Shown here: positions 18,220 through 27,800 of the stretch, piece by piece
How positions within the stretch are numbered: position 1 is the first letter of the stretch
Layout: the number at the start of each line of letters is the position of its first letter
Assembly (NCBI RefSeq): GCF_002920615.1
Contig: NZ_PQSU01000003.1
Location: 124,001 to 188,000 of the forward strand
DNA from: Streptomyces sp. Ru62
GTDB lineage: Bacteria > Actinomycetota > Actinomycetes > Streptomycetales > Streptomycetaceae
DNA: 64,000 nucleotides
Direction: 5' to 3'
Made by a program: the position numbers and the translations under genes
Notes under the pieces: generated by a model
Seen by the model: only the letters and a program-made list of their open reading frames with translations
What the model was told of the DNA's origin: nothing
The model's database searches: none

Positions 18220-18735
18220 TCACCAGGACTCGCGGCTCCGGTCAGGCGCGACGCTGTACGCCGTGCCGGTGAGCAGGCCGGTGACCGTGCCGCCGATGGC
18301 CAGGAACACGGCGGCGGTCGCCAGTTTCGCGGCGAGGGCGAGGTCCGTGGTGAACGGCAGCAGGGCCAGCGCCACGGTCACCAGCCCGGCGATCCAGGAG
18401 AAGAAGGCGCGCGGCCGGGCGACGGTCAGCAACAGCAGGTGCAGCAGGCCGGTGGCCACGACGGCGCCCGCCGCCGCCCACGCGGCGAGGTACCCCGTCG
18501 TGGCGTCCCCCCACGCGCCCGCCGCCTCCGGTGCGAACACGGCGATGCCGAGGACACCGCGCACGAACATGGTCGCCACCACCGCGACCAGGGCGGCGAC
18601 CACCGCCGTCGCGGCCCCGGTCGCCCACAGGCGGCCGGCCGCGACGGACCGCGGCCCGGTCGGCGTCCGGTACCCGGGCCCGCCGCGCGGGGTGTCGTAG
18701 GGGGGAACGTCGCCGTACGAAGCTGGGCCGGCCAT
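18220..18735 (-). CDS. DUF6069-like four-helix membrane protein
   Basis: 171 residues with a short Gly/Pro/Tyr-rich cytoplasmic N-terminus and four hydrophobic segments, beginning near AATAVVAALVAVVATMFV, YLAAWAAAGAVVATGLLHLLL, FSWIAGLVTVALALLPF and LATAAVFLAIGGTVTGLLTG. The layout matches small actinobacterial membrane proteins of the DUF6069 type, whose function is unknown. ATG 18735 is preferred since AGAGG lies 6 nt upstream; a longer reading would run into repeat DNA. The gene converges on the carrier-hydrolase gene (31 nt between stops) and is divergent from the first sedolisin gene. Confidence 0.8.
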   Translation of the reverse strand: MAGPASYGDVPPYDTPRGGPGYRTPTGPRSVAAGRLWATGAATAVVAALVAVVATMFVRGVLGIAVFAPEAAGAWGDATTGYLAAWAAAGAVVATGLLHLLLLTVARPRAFFSWIAGLVTVALALLPFTTDLALAAKLATAAVFLAIGGTVTGLLTGTAYSVAPDRSRESW

Positions 18736-18765
18736 GGGGAACCTCTCGGACGTGTCGTCACCGAG

Positions 18766-18827
18766 TTGACTTGTTGTCATGTCGACTGACTGTCACTCGA
18801 CTTGCTGTCAGGTCGACTGGCGGTCGT
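18766..18827. repeat. 31-bp tandem direct repeat rich in GTCGAC/TGTCA
   Basis: Two 31-bp units start at 18766 and 18797, about three quarters identical, each containing GACTTG(T/C)TGTCA followed by GTCGACTG. They also contain TGAC-N5-GTCA and TGAC-N-GTCA dyads. They lie 31-92 bp upstream of the DUF6069-like start, in the divergent region, and look like duplicated operators. Confidence 0.6.
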
Positions 18828-19064
18828 GTCGCGCGGCTACCAGCATGCTCGGCTTCCGCCGTCGTCGCGACCGATGCGATCCTTCTCCCCTGCCGGCCAA
18901 GGGAATTGCCCGTACGGGCGCACCTGACGGGGCGAACGGGAAGACGCACGGCCGCGACGGTGCTTCACTCCTCTTCAGTGATCTTCCCGTGCCGAAGACA
19001 AGCGAAGCTGAAGCCTCCGTGGTCCGCACGGGACCACCGAACCGCACACTCGAGAGAGAACACC

Positions 19065-22000
19065 TTGCTCATACGTCGAAGCGCCGGGCCACGCCGGCGC
19101 AGACGCCAGGCCGTCGGCGCCGCCGCGCTGACCACCGCCGTCCTGGCCCTCCTCGGGGCCGTGACCCCGGCCCAGGCGGGAACCGGGGCGGTGCCCGTGA
19201 AACAGTCGGCGGCGCCCGCCTCACACGGCCGTACCGAACCGCTCTGCGGCCCGCCCAAGCCGCACGAGTTCACCTGCTTCGGGCTCCGCCGCACTGATCT
19301 GACGGCCCGTAAGGGTGTGCTCGGGGCGGCGGACGACCCCCAGGGCTACGGGCCGGCCGACCTGCGCGGCGCCTACGGCCTGCCCGCCGACGGCGGCGCC
19401 GGGGCCACCATCGCCGTCGTCGACGCCTTCGACAACCCGAACGCCGAGGCCGACCTCGCCGTCTACCGCGCCCAGTACGGGCTGCCGCCCTGCACCACCG
19501 CCAACGGCTGCTTCACCAAGACCGACCAGCGCGGCGGGAGCGACTACCCGGAGCCCGACTCCGGCTGGGCCTCCGAGATCTCCCTCGACCTGGACATGAT
19601 CTCCGCCGTGGCGCCCAGGGCCCGCATCCTGCTGGTCGAGGCGGACACCGCCACGATCGACGACCTGGGCGCGGCCGTGGACCAGGCGGTCGCGCTCGGC
19701 GCGAGGTACGTCTCCAACTCCTACGGCTCCAACTACACGTTCTTCCCGGAGGACCCGGCGGAGTCGGCGGCCGACGTCCACTACGACCACCCGGGCGTCG
19801 CCGTCGTCGCCTCCTCCGGCGACTTCCGCTACGGCGTCTCGTACCCGGCCGCCTCCCCGAACGTCACCGCGGTCGGCGGCACCACGCTCACCAAGGACCC
19901 GGACGCCGCGCGCGGCTGGTCGGAGTCGGTGTGGGACCACGACGGCAACGGCACGGGCTCCGGCTGCTCCCGGTACGAGCCCAAGCCGGCGTTCCAGCAG
20001 GACACCGGCTGCCCGGGGCGCACCGTCGCCGACGTCTCCGCCGTGGCCGACCCGGACACGGGCGTCGCCGTGTACGACAGCTTCGGCGAGACCGGCGGCT
20101 GGGGCGTGGCCGGCGGCACCAGCGCCTCGGCGCCGATCATCGCCGGCGTGTACGCGAACGCGGGCACCCCGGCCGCGGGCTCCCGGCCCGCCGTCTACCC
20201 GTACGCCGGGGGAGGCCGGGGACTGCACGACGTGACCACGGGCGCCAACGGCGCCTGCGCACCCGCCTACTTCTGCACCGCGGGCCCGGGCTACGACGGC
20301 CCCACCGGCCTCGGCACCCCCGACGGCCTGACGGCCTTCACCATGGGCCCGCACGGCACGCTGACCGGCACGGTCACGGACGTGGGCTCCGGCGCGGGCG
20401 TCGCCGCGGCCGAGGTGACGGCCGGCCCGTACAGCACGGCCACCGACGCCCACGGCCACTACACCCTGCCGCTGCCCGCCGGTGACCACGACGTCCGGGT
20501 GACGGCCTACGGATACGCCACCGGCACCCTGACGGACGTCCACCTCACCGACGGCGGCACCGCGAACGGCGATCTGGGCCTGCGCAAACTGGCCACCCAC
20601 CGGGTCTCCGGCACCGTCACCGACGGTTCGGGGCACGGCTGGCCACTGCACGCCAAGATCACCGTCGACGGGGTGCCGGGCGCCCCGGTGTGGTCCGACC
20701 CGGTCACCGGCGCCTACCGCCTCGACCTCCCCGAGGACCACGCGTACACCCTGCGTGTGGTCGGCGACGACAGCGACTACCAGTCCCTCGTGCGCCGGGT
20801 GACCGTGGGCGGCGCGGACCAGACCGTGGGTCTGGCCCTGCCCGTGGACACGTGGGCCGAGGACGACCCGGCGTACACCGTGAAGGCGGACACCGTCGGC
20901 AGCGAGACGTTCGACGGCGGTTCCGGGCCGCCCGCCGGCTGGAGCGTGACCGGCACTCCGGGCTGGACGTTCGACGATCCCGGCGGCCGGGGGAACACCA
21001 CCGGCGGCTCGGGGGGCTTCGCCGTCGCCGACGCCGACCACGCCGGGAGTGCCCTGGACACCTCCCTGATCAGTCCCGCGTACGACTTCGGCCGCACCGG
21101 AGACCCGGCGCTCAGCTTCGACACCGACTACGAGGGATCGGCGGAGCAGAAGGGCGAGGTGCAGGTCAGCGCCGATGACGGCCGCACGTGGACCACGGTG
21201 TGGCACCAGGACCAGCTGTGGACGAGCGGCCGGGTGGAGATCCCGCTGACCGACTACGCCGGCGAGGACGCGGTACGGGTGCGGTTCCACTTCACCGGTC
21301 CCGGCCTGTTCTGGGCCGTGGACGACGTCACCGTCACCGAGCGGGTGGCCACACCCGTGGCCGGGGGTGTGCTCACCGGCACGGTCACCGACGCCAACAC
21401 CGGCAAGGGGCTGATCGGCGCCGTGGTCCGCACCGGCGGCGCGAGCGCGCCGACCGCGGCGGCCTCCGGCGACCCGCGCGCGGGCGACGGCTACTACCGG
21501 CTGTTCGTCCCCGGCGGTGGCCGGACCACCGCGACGGCGGCCAAGCCGTCCTACACCGGGGCCACGCGGACCGTCACCGTGCCCGCGGACCGGGTCACCG
21601 AGGCCCCGTTCGTCCTCAGGGCGGGCCGGCTCGCGGTCGGCACGACCCGGATCGACGCGACCACCGCGCGAGGCGGCCGTGTCGTGCGGAAGGTGACGGT
21701 GCGCAACACCGGCACCGCGCCGCTGACCGTCCACGTCGGCGAGCGCACCGGCACCGCGCCGGGTTCTGAGGCCCCGGGCACCGCCTGGCGGGCCCTGCCC
21801 GACCTGCCCGCCGCCGTGATGGACAACGCCGTCGGCACCTACCAGGGCAGGCTCTACTCCGCCCTCGGCTCCGACGGCCAGGAGCCCACCGCCGACCTGT
21901 ACGTCTACGATCCCGCGACCCGCGCCTGGCAGCGCGGCCCGTCCGCGCCCGAGCCGCGGCAGGCCACCGCGCACGGCTTCATCGGCAGCCGTCTGTACAC

Positions 22001-22859
22001 GGTGGGCGGCTGGGGTCCCCAGGAGACCGTGAGCCGCACGACCCAGGTGTTCGACGCGGCCACCGGCCGCTGGTCGAAGGGCCCGGACATCCCGGAGGGG
22101 CACTACGGCGCGGCGAGCGCTGTGCTGGACGGGCGGCTCTACGTGGTCGGCGGCTGCACGAACACGGACTGCTCGGACTCGGTGTACGTCTACGACCCGG
22201 GCGCGCGCTCCTGGTCCCGGGCCGCCGCCTACCCGCAGACCATCAGCTGGGCCAACTGCGGCGCCGTCGACGGACGGCTGTACTGCGCGGGCGGCATCCA
22301 CGACTACGTCGAGACCGGCGACGGCTACGTCTACGACCCCGCCTCCGACAGCTGGCAGCCCATCGCCGCCATGCCGGTCGGCCTGGCGACCGGCACCTAC
22401 GCCGCCGCCAACGGACAGTTGCTCGTCTCCGGCGGCTTCAAGCGCGTCGGCGTCAACCGCGTCCTCACCGCGGAGGGCTACGCGTACGACCCCGGCAGCG
22501 ACACCTGGACGGCGCTCCCGGACGCCCCGAGCGCCGTGTACCGCGGCGGCGGCGCACCGGGCCTGTACCGGGTCGGCGGAAGCCGCGAGGTCCGCTTCCC
22601 CATCCCCGTGTCCACGGCGATCCTCCTGCCCGGTTACGACCGCACCGAGACCGACGTGCCCTGGCTGGCGGAGACCCCGCACCGCCTGACGCTCCGTCCG
22701 GGCGGCAGGGCGACCCTCACCGTGACGCTCGACGCGCGCCGGCTGGAGGGTACGGGCGACTGGACGGCGTCCGTCGCCCTGGCCACCGACGGGCCGTACT
22801 GGGTGCCGGACGTCCCGGTCCGCCTGCGGGTCGTGCCGCGGAGTGCTTCCCGGGGCTGA
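19065..22859 (+). CDS. Secreted sedolisin (S53-like) protease with regulatory-like beta domains and kelch propeller, copy 1
   Basis: 1264 residues. An Arg-rich signal peptide ends near TPAQA-G (38). The peptidase spans about 90-410: Glu171 and Asp175 in ASEISLDLDM, Asp253 in SSGD and Ser353 in GGTSASAP form the sedolisin catalytic set. No Pro-kumamolisin propeptide is present; only a Cys-containing stretch (CGPPKPHEFTCFGLRRTD) precedes the domain. Then follow carboxypeptidase-regulatory-like beta modules (from about 425 and 510), a MAM/immune-inhibitor-like jelly roll (about 620-760), a third regulatory module, and kelch-type repeats (about 910-1190: LYVVGG, DSVYVYDPG, YCAGG). The TTG start has GAGAG upstream and abuts the signal peptide. 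It should act outside the cell on protein or peptide. A paralog follows at 24871. Confidence 0.9.
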   Translation: MLIRRSAGPRRRRRQAVGAAALTTAVLALLGAVTPAQAGTGAVPVKQSAAPASHGRTEPLCGPPKPHEFTCFGLRRTDLTARKGVLGAADDPQGYGPADLRGAYGLPADGGAGATIAVVDAFDNPNAEADLAVYRAQYGLPPCTTANGCFTKTDQRGGSDYPEPDSGWASEISLDLDMISAVAPRARILLVEADTATIDDLGAAVDQAVALGARYVSNSYGSNYTFFPEDPAESAADVHYDHPGVAVVASSGDFRYGVSYPAASPNVTAVGGTTLTKDPDAARGWSESVWDHDGNGTGSGCSRYEPKPAFQQDTGCPGRTVADVSAVADPDTGVAVYDSFGETGGWGVAGGTSASAPIIAGVYANAGTPAAGSRPAVYPYAGGGRGLHDVTTGANGACAPAYFCTAGPGYDGPTGLGTPDGLTAFTMGPHGTLTGTVTDVGSGAGVAAAEVTAGPYSTATDAHGHYTLPLPAGDHDVRVTAYGYATGTLTDVHLTDGGTANGDLGLRKLATHRVSGTVTDGSGHGWPLHAKITVDGVPGAPVWSDPVTGAYRLDLPEDHAYTLRVVGDDSDYQSLVRRVTVGGADQTVGLALPVDTWAEDDPAYTVKADTVGSETFDGGSGPPAGWSVTGTPGWTFDDPGGRGNTTGGSGGFAVADADHAGSALDTSLISPAYDFGRTGDPALSFDTDYEGSAEQKGEVQVSADDGRTWTTVWHQDQLWTSGRVEIPLTDYAGEDAVRVRFHFTGPGLFWAVDDVTVTERVATPVAGGVLTGTVTDANTGKGLIGAVVRTGGASAPTAAASGDPRAGDGYYRLFVPGGGRTTATAAKPSYTGATRTVTVPADRVTEAPFVLRAGRLAVGTTRIDATTARGGRVVRKVTVRNTGTAPLTVHVGERTGTAPGSEAPGTAWRALPDLPAAVMDNAVGTYQGRLYSALGSDGQEPTADLYVYDPATRAWQRGPSAPEPRQATAHGFIGSRLYTVGGWGPQETVSRTTQVFDAATGRWSKGPDIPEGHYGAASAVLDGRLYVVGGCTNTDCSDSVYVYDPGARSWSRAAAYPQTISWANCGAVDGRLYCAGGIHDYVETGDGYVYDPASDSWQPIAAMPVGLATGTYAAANGQLLVSGGFKRVGVNRVLTAEGYAYDPGSDTWTALPDAPSAVYRGGGAPGLYRVGGSREVRFPIPVSTAILLPGYDRTETDVPWLAETPHRLTLRPGGRATLTVTLDARRLEGTGDWTASVALATDGPYWVPDVPVRLRVVPRSASRG

Positions 22860-22869
22860 CGCAGGAACA

Positions 22870-22913
22870 CGGCCGCACCGCCGGACACGTCCGTGTGTCC
22901 GGCGGTGCGGCCG
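22870..22913 (+). terminator. Strong hairpin after sedolisin gene 1
   Basis: A perfect 19-bp stem (22870-22888 with 22895-22913) around a 6-nt loop, beginning 10 nt past the stop. Confidence 0.9.
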
Positions 22914-23000
22914 GGCGCACAACCAGGTCGCGCACAACTCAGGCGGGCCGGTGTGGTCATGGCTCACTCCGTGACGGCACCTGTCCAGAGCGTATTCAGT

Positions 23001-23037
23001 TATGTATCTTGATGCGCTGTCCATCAAAGATAGATAC
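23001..23037. promoter_or_regulatory. AT-rich imperfect dyad upstream of the sensor kinase
   Basis: TATGTATCTTGATG (23001-23014) is mirrored by CATCAAAGATAGATAC (23022-23037) around a 7-nt centre; the inner TTGATG/CATCAA arms are perfect. It stands out from the GC-rich surroundings and ends 59 bp before the kinase start, so it is a good operator candidate. Confidence 0.5.
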
Positions 23038-23096
23038 GTTACTTACTGAAAGCGCGCGGCGTTCCCAACCTCTTCATCACTGGGCGGAGCATGAGG

Positions 23097-24491
23097 GTGC
23101 GACGGTGGTACTCGGGCCGGCGACTGGGGCTGACCAGCCTCACGATCGCGGCGAGTGGTTTGCTCGCCCTGCTCATCGGTGTCGCCTTCGCCGTCCTGCT
23201 CTGGGCGATCGACGACGCCAACGACTCGACCTCGGCGCGGCGGGCCTCCCGGACTGCCCTGGTCGAGGCGGGAACCATGGAGCAGCTCGTGCTGGACCTG
23301 GAGACGGGCCAGCGAGGCTTCGTGATCACCAAACAGGAGCAGTTCCTCCAGCCGTGGAACGAGGCGCGCAAGAGTCTCCCGGCCGAGACGCGGCGGTTCA
23401 CCGAAAGCACCACCTCGGCCGGTCAGCGACGCACCGCCGCGCAGATCGCGCGCGGCGTCCGGTCCTATCTGGACGACTATTCGGTCCCCCTGGTCGAGGC
23501 GGTCCGCCGGGGTGACCCCGCCGCCTCCGGACCGGCGGAGACGGACGAGGGCAAGCGGCGGGTCGACGCGCTGCGCGCCCAGTTCGACCGGTACACGGCC
23601 GACGAGCGCACGCAGCTCGCGGCGCGCGAGGACGCCGCGGGGGCCAACGGGCACCGGGCCGTGGTCGCCGCGGGCCTGGGCCTCGCGGCGTCGACCGCGC
23701 TGGTGGCGGCCTTCACGGTGCTCCAGCACCGTGCCGTCGTCCGGCCGGTGCGCGCCGCCGCCGCCGCGGCGCAGCGGCTCGCGGACGGCGACCTCGCCAC
23801 CCGGATCACGCCCAGCAAGGTGGCGGAGATCGGCGCGCTCGGCACCTCGTTCAATTCCATGGCGGCCTCGTTGCAGGACAGCCGCAGGCGCGTCATGCAG
23901 AGCGTCGAGGAGGTGCACCGCCGCACGGCGCGTGATCTGCACGACGGGGCGCAGCAGCGACTCGTGAGCCTGATGATCGGTCTGCGGCTGGCGCGCGAGA
24001 TGCTTCCCGACGAGCAGACCACCGCGACCGAGCTGCTGGAGGACTCGATCACCAACGCCCAGACCGCGATCGACGAACTGAGGGAACTCGCCCGGGGCAT
24101 CTATCCGCTGACCCTCACGGTCAAGGGGCTGGCGGGAGCGGTGGCGGACCTGGCGTCCCGGTGCCCGGTCCCCGTAGTCGTCGACAACGCGTGCGACGGG
24201 CGGTTCGCCTCCGCCGTGGAGTCCAACGCCTACTTCATCGTGGCCGAGGCCGTGACGAACGCGGTCAAACACGCTCAGGCGTCCCAGATCGACATCTCCC
24301 TGGAGCTGACCGGCGACATCCTGCGGATACGGGTCGCCGACGACGGTGTCGGCGGCGTGGCGGGGGCCGCGGCCGGCAGCGGCCTGACCGGACTGGCGGA
24401 CCGTGTGGCCGCGTTCGACGGCACGCTGTCCATCGAGTCGCCCCCCGGCGAGGGCACGTCGATCCTGGTGCGGATCCCCGTCACGGCCTGA
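23097..24491 (+). CDS. CHASE3-HAMP sensor histidine kinase, NarL/HisKA_3 type, orphan
   Basis: 464 residues. TM1 (about 18-38) is followed by a CHASE3 extracellular sensor (40-185, with LVLDLETGQRGFVITKQ), TM2 (188-210), HAMP (212-262), a HisKA_3 dimerisation helix with phospho-acceptor His in ARDLHDGAQQRL (about 282), and an HATPase with AEAVTNAVKHA and DDGVGG. It should phosphorylate a LuxR-type response regulator after an extracellular signal, but no response regulator is in the window. I use the GTG at 23097, with GGAG 7 nt upstream, because the ATG two codons earlier is only 1 nt from that site. The position between two secreted protease paralogs suggests, without proving, a link to their regulation. 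Confidence 0.92.
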   Translation: MRRWYSGRRLGLTSLTIAASGLLALLIGVAFAVLLWAIDDANDSTSARRASRTALVEAGTMEQLVLDLETGQRGFVITKQEQFLQPWNEARKSLPAETRRFTESTTSAGQRRTAAQIARGVRSYLDDYSVPLVEAVRRGDPAASGPAETDEGKRRVDALRAQFDRYTADERTQLAAREDAAGANGHRAVVAAGLGLAASTALVAAFTVLQHRAVVRPVRAAAAAAQRLADGDLATRITPSKVAEIGALGTSFNSMAASLQDSRRRVMQSVEEVHRRTARDLHDGAQQRLVSLMIGLRLAREMLPDEQTTATELLEDSITNAQTAIDELRELARGIYPLTLTVKGLAGAVADLASRCPVPVVVDNACDGRFASAVESNAYFIVAEAVTNAVKHAQASQIDISLELTGDILRIRVADDGVGGVAGAAAGSGLTGLADRVAAFDGTLSIESPPGEGTSILVRIPVTA

Positions 24492-24870
24492 GGACCTGGG
24501 GCACCCCGGCCGTCGTTCCGTCCCGGCGCGGCCCCGAGCCATGACGGCGGCACCCGCGCCAGGGCGTCGTTCCCGTCGGCACCGCCGCCGAGGCGGTGCG
24601 GTGCGCCGCTGTACGTCGGCCGGGAGCGGGCACAGCGTCGCCGTTGTCCGTTCCCGTCCCGCCCCTCCCGCTCCGGACGGCACGCGGCCCCCCGGTGAGC
24701 CCCCGGTCACAGAGGCGTGAATACGACACGGCGTCAAGACGCCAGCCCGGTGGCATTGACCGGTCCGCCCGGCCGGGCGATCTTCTGTCCATCGCGGGAC
24801 ACGACTCGCCGACAACGATGTCAGGCCAGGCGCCCGCTGCCTGCTGCCCTTTCCATTCCGGAGTTGCCCT
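24492..24870 (+). other. Non-coding gap before sedolisin gene 2
   Basis: A small hairpin, GCACCGCC (24579-24586) with GGCGGTGC (24592-24599), may end the kinase transcript. The remaining 270 bp, including a lower-GC stretch around 24,780-24,860, should hold the promoter of the next gene. No gene seen. Confidence 0.5.
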
Positions 24871-27800
24871 GTGCGGACACCCCCTGCGGCCCGGCCATTC
24901 CCCGGCCGCGCCAGACCCGGTTCTGCCGTCTCCCCCCCGCCGGTCCGGCCATGGCGCCGGGCCGTCGGCACCGCCGCGGCGGCGCTGCTGACCGCCCTCG
25001 CCGTCCAGCTCCCGTCGCCGGCCGAGGCCGTCGCCGCCACGTCCGGCACGGCCAGGCCCGCGACCGAAGCCCTGTGCGGCACCCCGAAGCCGGGCCAGTT
25101 CGGCTGCTTCGGCGTCCGCCGCACCGACGTCCCCACCGCGCGGGTCCAGGCCGGCGGTCAGGCGACACCCGACGGATACGGCCCCGCCGACCTGCGTTCC
25201 GCCTACGACCTGCCAGCGGACGGCGGCGCCGGCGCGACCATCGCGATCGTGGACGCGTACGACAACCCCCAGGCCGAACAGGACCTCGCCACCTACCGGG
25301 CGCAGTACGGCCTCCCGGCCTGCACCACCGACAACGGCTGCTTCCGCAAGACGGACCAGCGCGGCGGCACCGAGTACCCCGCGCCCGACGACGGCTGGGC
25401 CGGCGAGATATCCCTCGACCTCGACATGGTGTCCGCGATAGCCCCGAAGGCGCACATCCTCCTCGTCGAGGCCGACAGCGCCTACACCGACGACCTGGGC
25501 GGCGCCGTCAACACAGCGGTCGCGCTGGGCGCCCGCTACGTCTCCAACTCCTACGGCTCCTACTCCGAGGACGAGAGCGTCCAGGCCCTCGACAAGGCCT
25601 ACTTCGACCACCCGGGCACAGCCGTGCTGTTCAGCTCCGGCGACAACGGCTACGGGGTGAGCTACCCGGCCTCCTCGCCGTACGTGACATCGGTCGGGGG
25701 CACCTCGCTCACCCGGAGCCCGGGCAGTGCCCGCGGCTGGTCCGAGAAGGTCTGGAACACCGTCACCACCTCCGCCTCGGGCGAACAGCACTGGGGCGCC
25801 ACCGGCTCGGGCTGCTCCCAGGCCGAGCCCAGGCCCGCCTTCCAGCCGGAGACGGGCTGCACGGGCCGGTCGGTGGCCGACGTCAGCGCGGTCGCCGATC
25901 CCGCGACCGGGGTCGCGGTCTACAACAGCTTCTCCGACGCCGGGTGGAACGTCTACGGCGGCACCAGCGCGTCCGCGCCGATCATCGCCGGCGTCTACGC
26001 CCTGGCCGGCACCCCCGTCGAGGGAACCTACCCCGCCTCCTACCCGTACCAGACGCCGGGCGCGCTCCACGACGTCACCGACGGCGACAACGCCAGCTGC
26101 CCCGACGCGGGGCTGTGCGGATTCGGTACCACGCCCCGGTGCGATCCCGCGCCCAGCTGTACCGCCGGTCCCGGCTACGACGGCCCCACCGGACTGGGCA
26201 CACCCAACGGCCTCGCCGCGTTCCAGCCCGGCCCGCACGGCACCGTCTCGGGCAAGGTCACCGACCGGGCCACCGGGAAACCGGTGCCCGGAGCCGCCGT
26301 ACGACTGGGTGACTACCACGCCTCGGCCGGCGACGACGGCACCTGGTCGCTCGTCGCCCCGGCGGGCACCTACCGGCTGACCGTGAGCGCCTTCGGCTAC
26401 GCCGACAAGGACTTCGGCCAGGTCGAGGTCGCCGACGGCGCGCGGGTGAGCGCCGACGCCGCCCTGGCCGCCGTGCCCACCCAGACCGTCTCCGGCACGG
26501 TCCGCGACGGCGGCGGGCACGGCTGGGGCGTGTACGCCCGGCTGACCGTCGACGGCGTGCCCGGCACCGCCTTCACCGACCCGGCCACCGGTCACTACTC
26601 GATCCGGCTGCCGCGTGACGCGACGTACACCCTGAAGGCCACCGCCCTGTACCCCGGCTACCGGCCCGCCACCGCCACGGTCGCCCTCGGTGCCACCGCG
26701 CGGACCGCCGACCTCTCCCTGCCGCTGACCGGCACCGGCACCCTGCCGCCAGGCTACGCCGTCACCTACCACGGCGGCGGCCTCCAGTCCTTCGCCGAGG
26801 CGGCGACGCCCGAGGGCTGGAGCGTCGTCAATCACACCGACGCGGGCGGCTGGGAGTTCGGCGACCCCCTCAACCGAGGCAACCAGACCGGCGGTGACGG
26901 CCGCTTCGCGGAGGTCGACGACTACGCCCTCGGCTGGGCTCCGGTCGACAGCGAACTGGTCAGTCCCGCCTACGACTTCTCCGCGCTCACGCAGCCACGG
27001 CTGGAGTTCGACACCGCGCTGCCGGGCACCTACCGCTTCAGCGACCCCACCGCCGACGTCGACGTGAGCACCGACGGCGGCCACACCTGGGACACCGTCT
27101 GGCACACGACCGACGTCGTCAACGGCCCCGCGCACGAGACCGTGGCGCTCACCGCCTACGCGGGCAAGCCGTCCGTGCGCGTCCGCTTCCACTACAGCGG
27201 TTCGCTGACCGGCTTCTGGCAGCTGGACAACGTGGCCCTCGGTACCCGTTCGCTGGACACTGTGCCGGGCGGCCTGCTCACCGGACGGGTGACGGACGCC
27301 AACACCGGGACCGGCGTCCTCGGCGCCACCGTCGCCGCCCGCGCCGTACCCGCCGACAGTGGCCGCAGCGTCGCCTCGCCCGGCGACGCCACCGTGGGCG
27401 ACGGACTGTACTGGGCCTTCTCCTCCCGCACCGGGAGACAGGAGTTCACCGCGGACCTCGCCGGATTCGGCTACCCGGCGGTCACCTCGACGGTACGGGT
27501 CAAGGCCGATGCCGTGACCACGGCCGACTTCCGTCTGCACCCCTCCCTGCTGGAGGCGAAGCCGTCCGCCGTCGCAGTCACCGTGCCCTGGGGCGGCCGG
27601 AAGACCGTCACCGTGAAGCTGCGGAACACCGGAGGCGCGCCCGCCACCCTCTCCGTCGGGGAACAGAACGTCGCAGGGAGCGCGCCCGCCTCGCCGGCCG
27701 GGGCGCCCCGCAAGCGCTCCGCCACCGGGGTCGGCCCGCTGGACATCCCGCGGGCCGCCAGGGGAACGGCCGCCGGCCTTCCCACCGACCAGGCGTGGAA

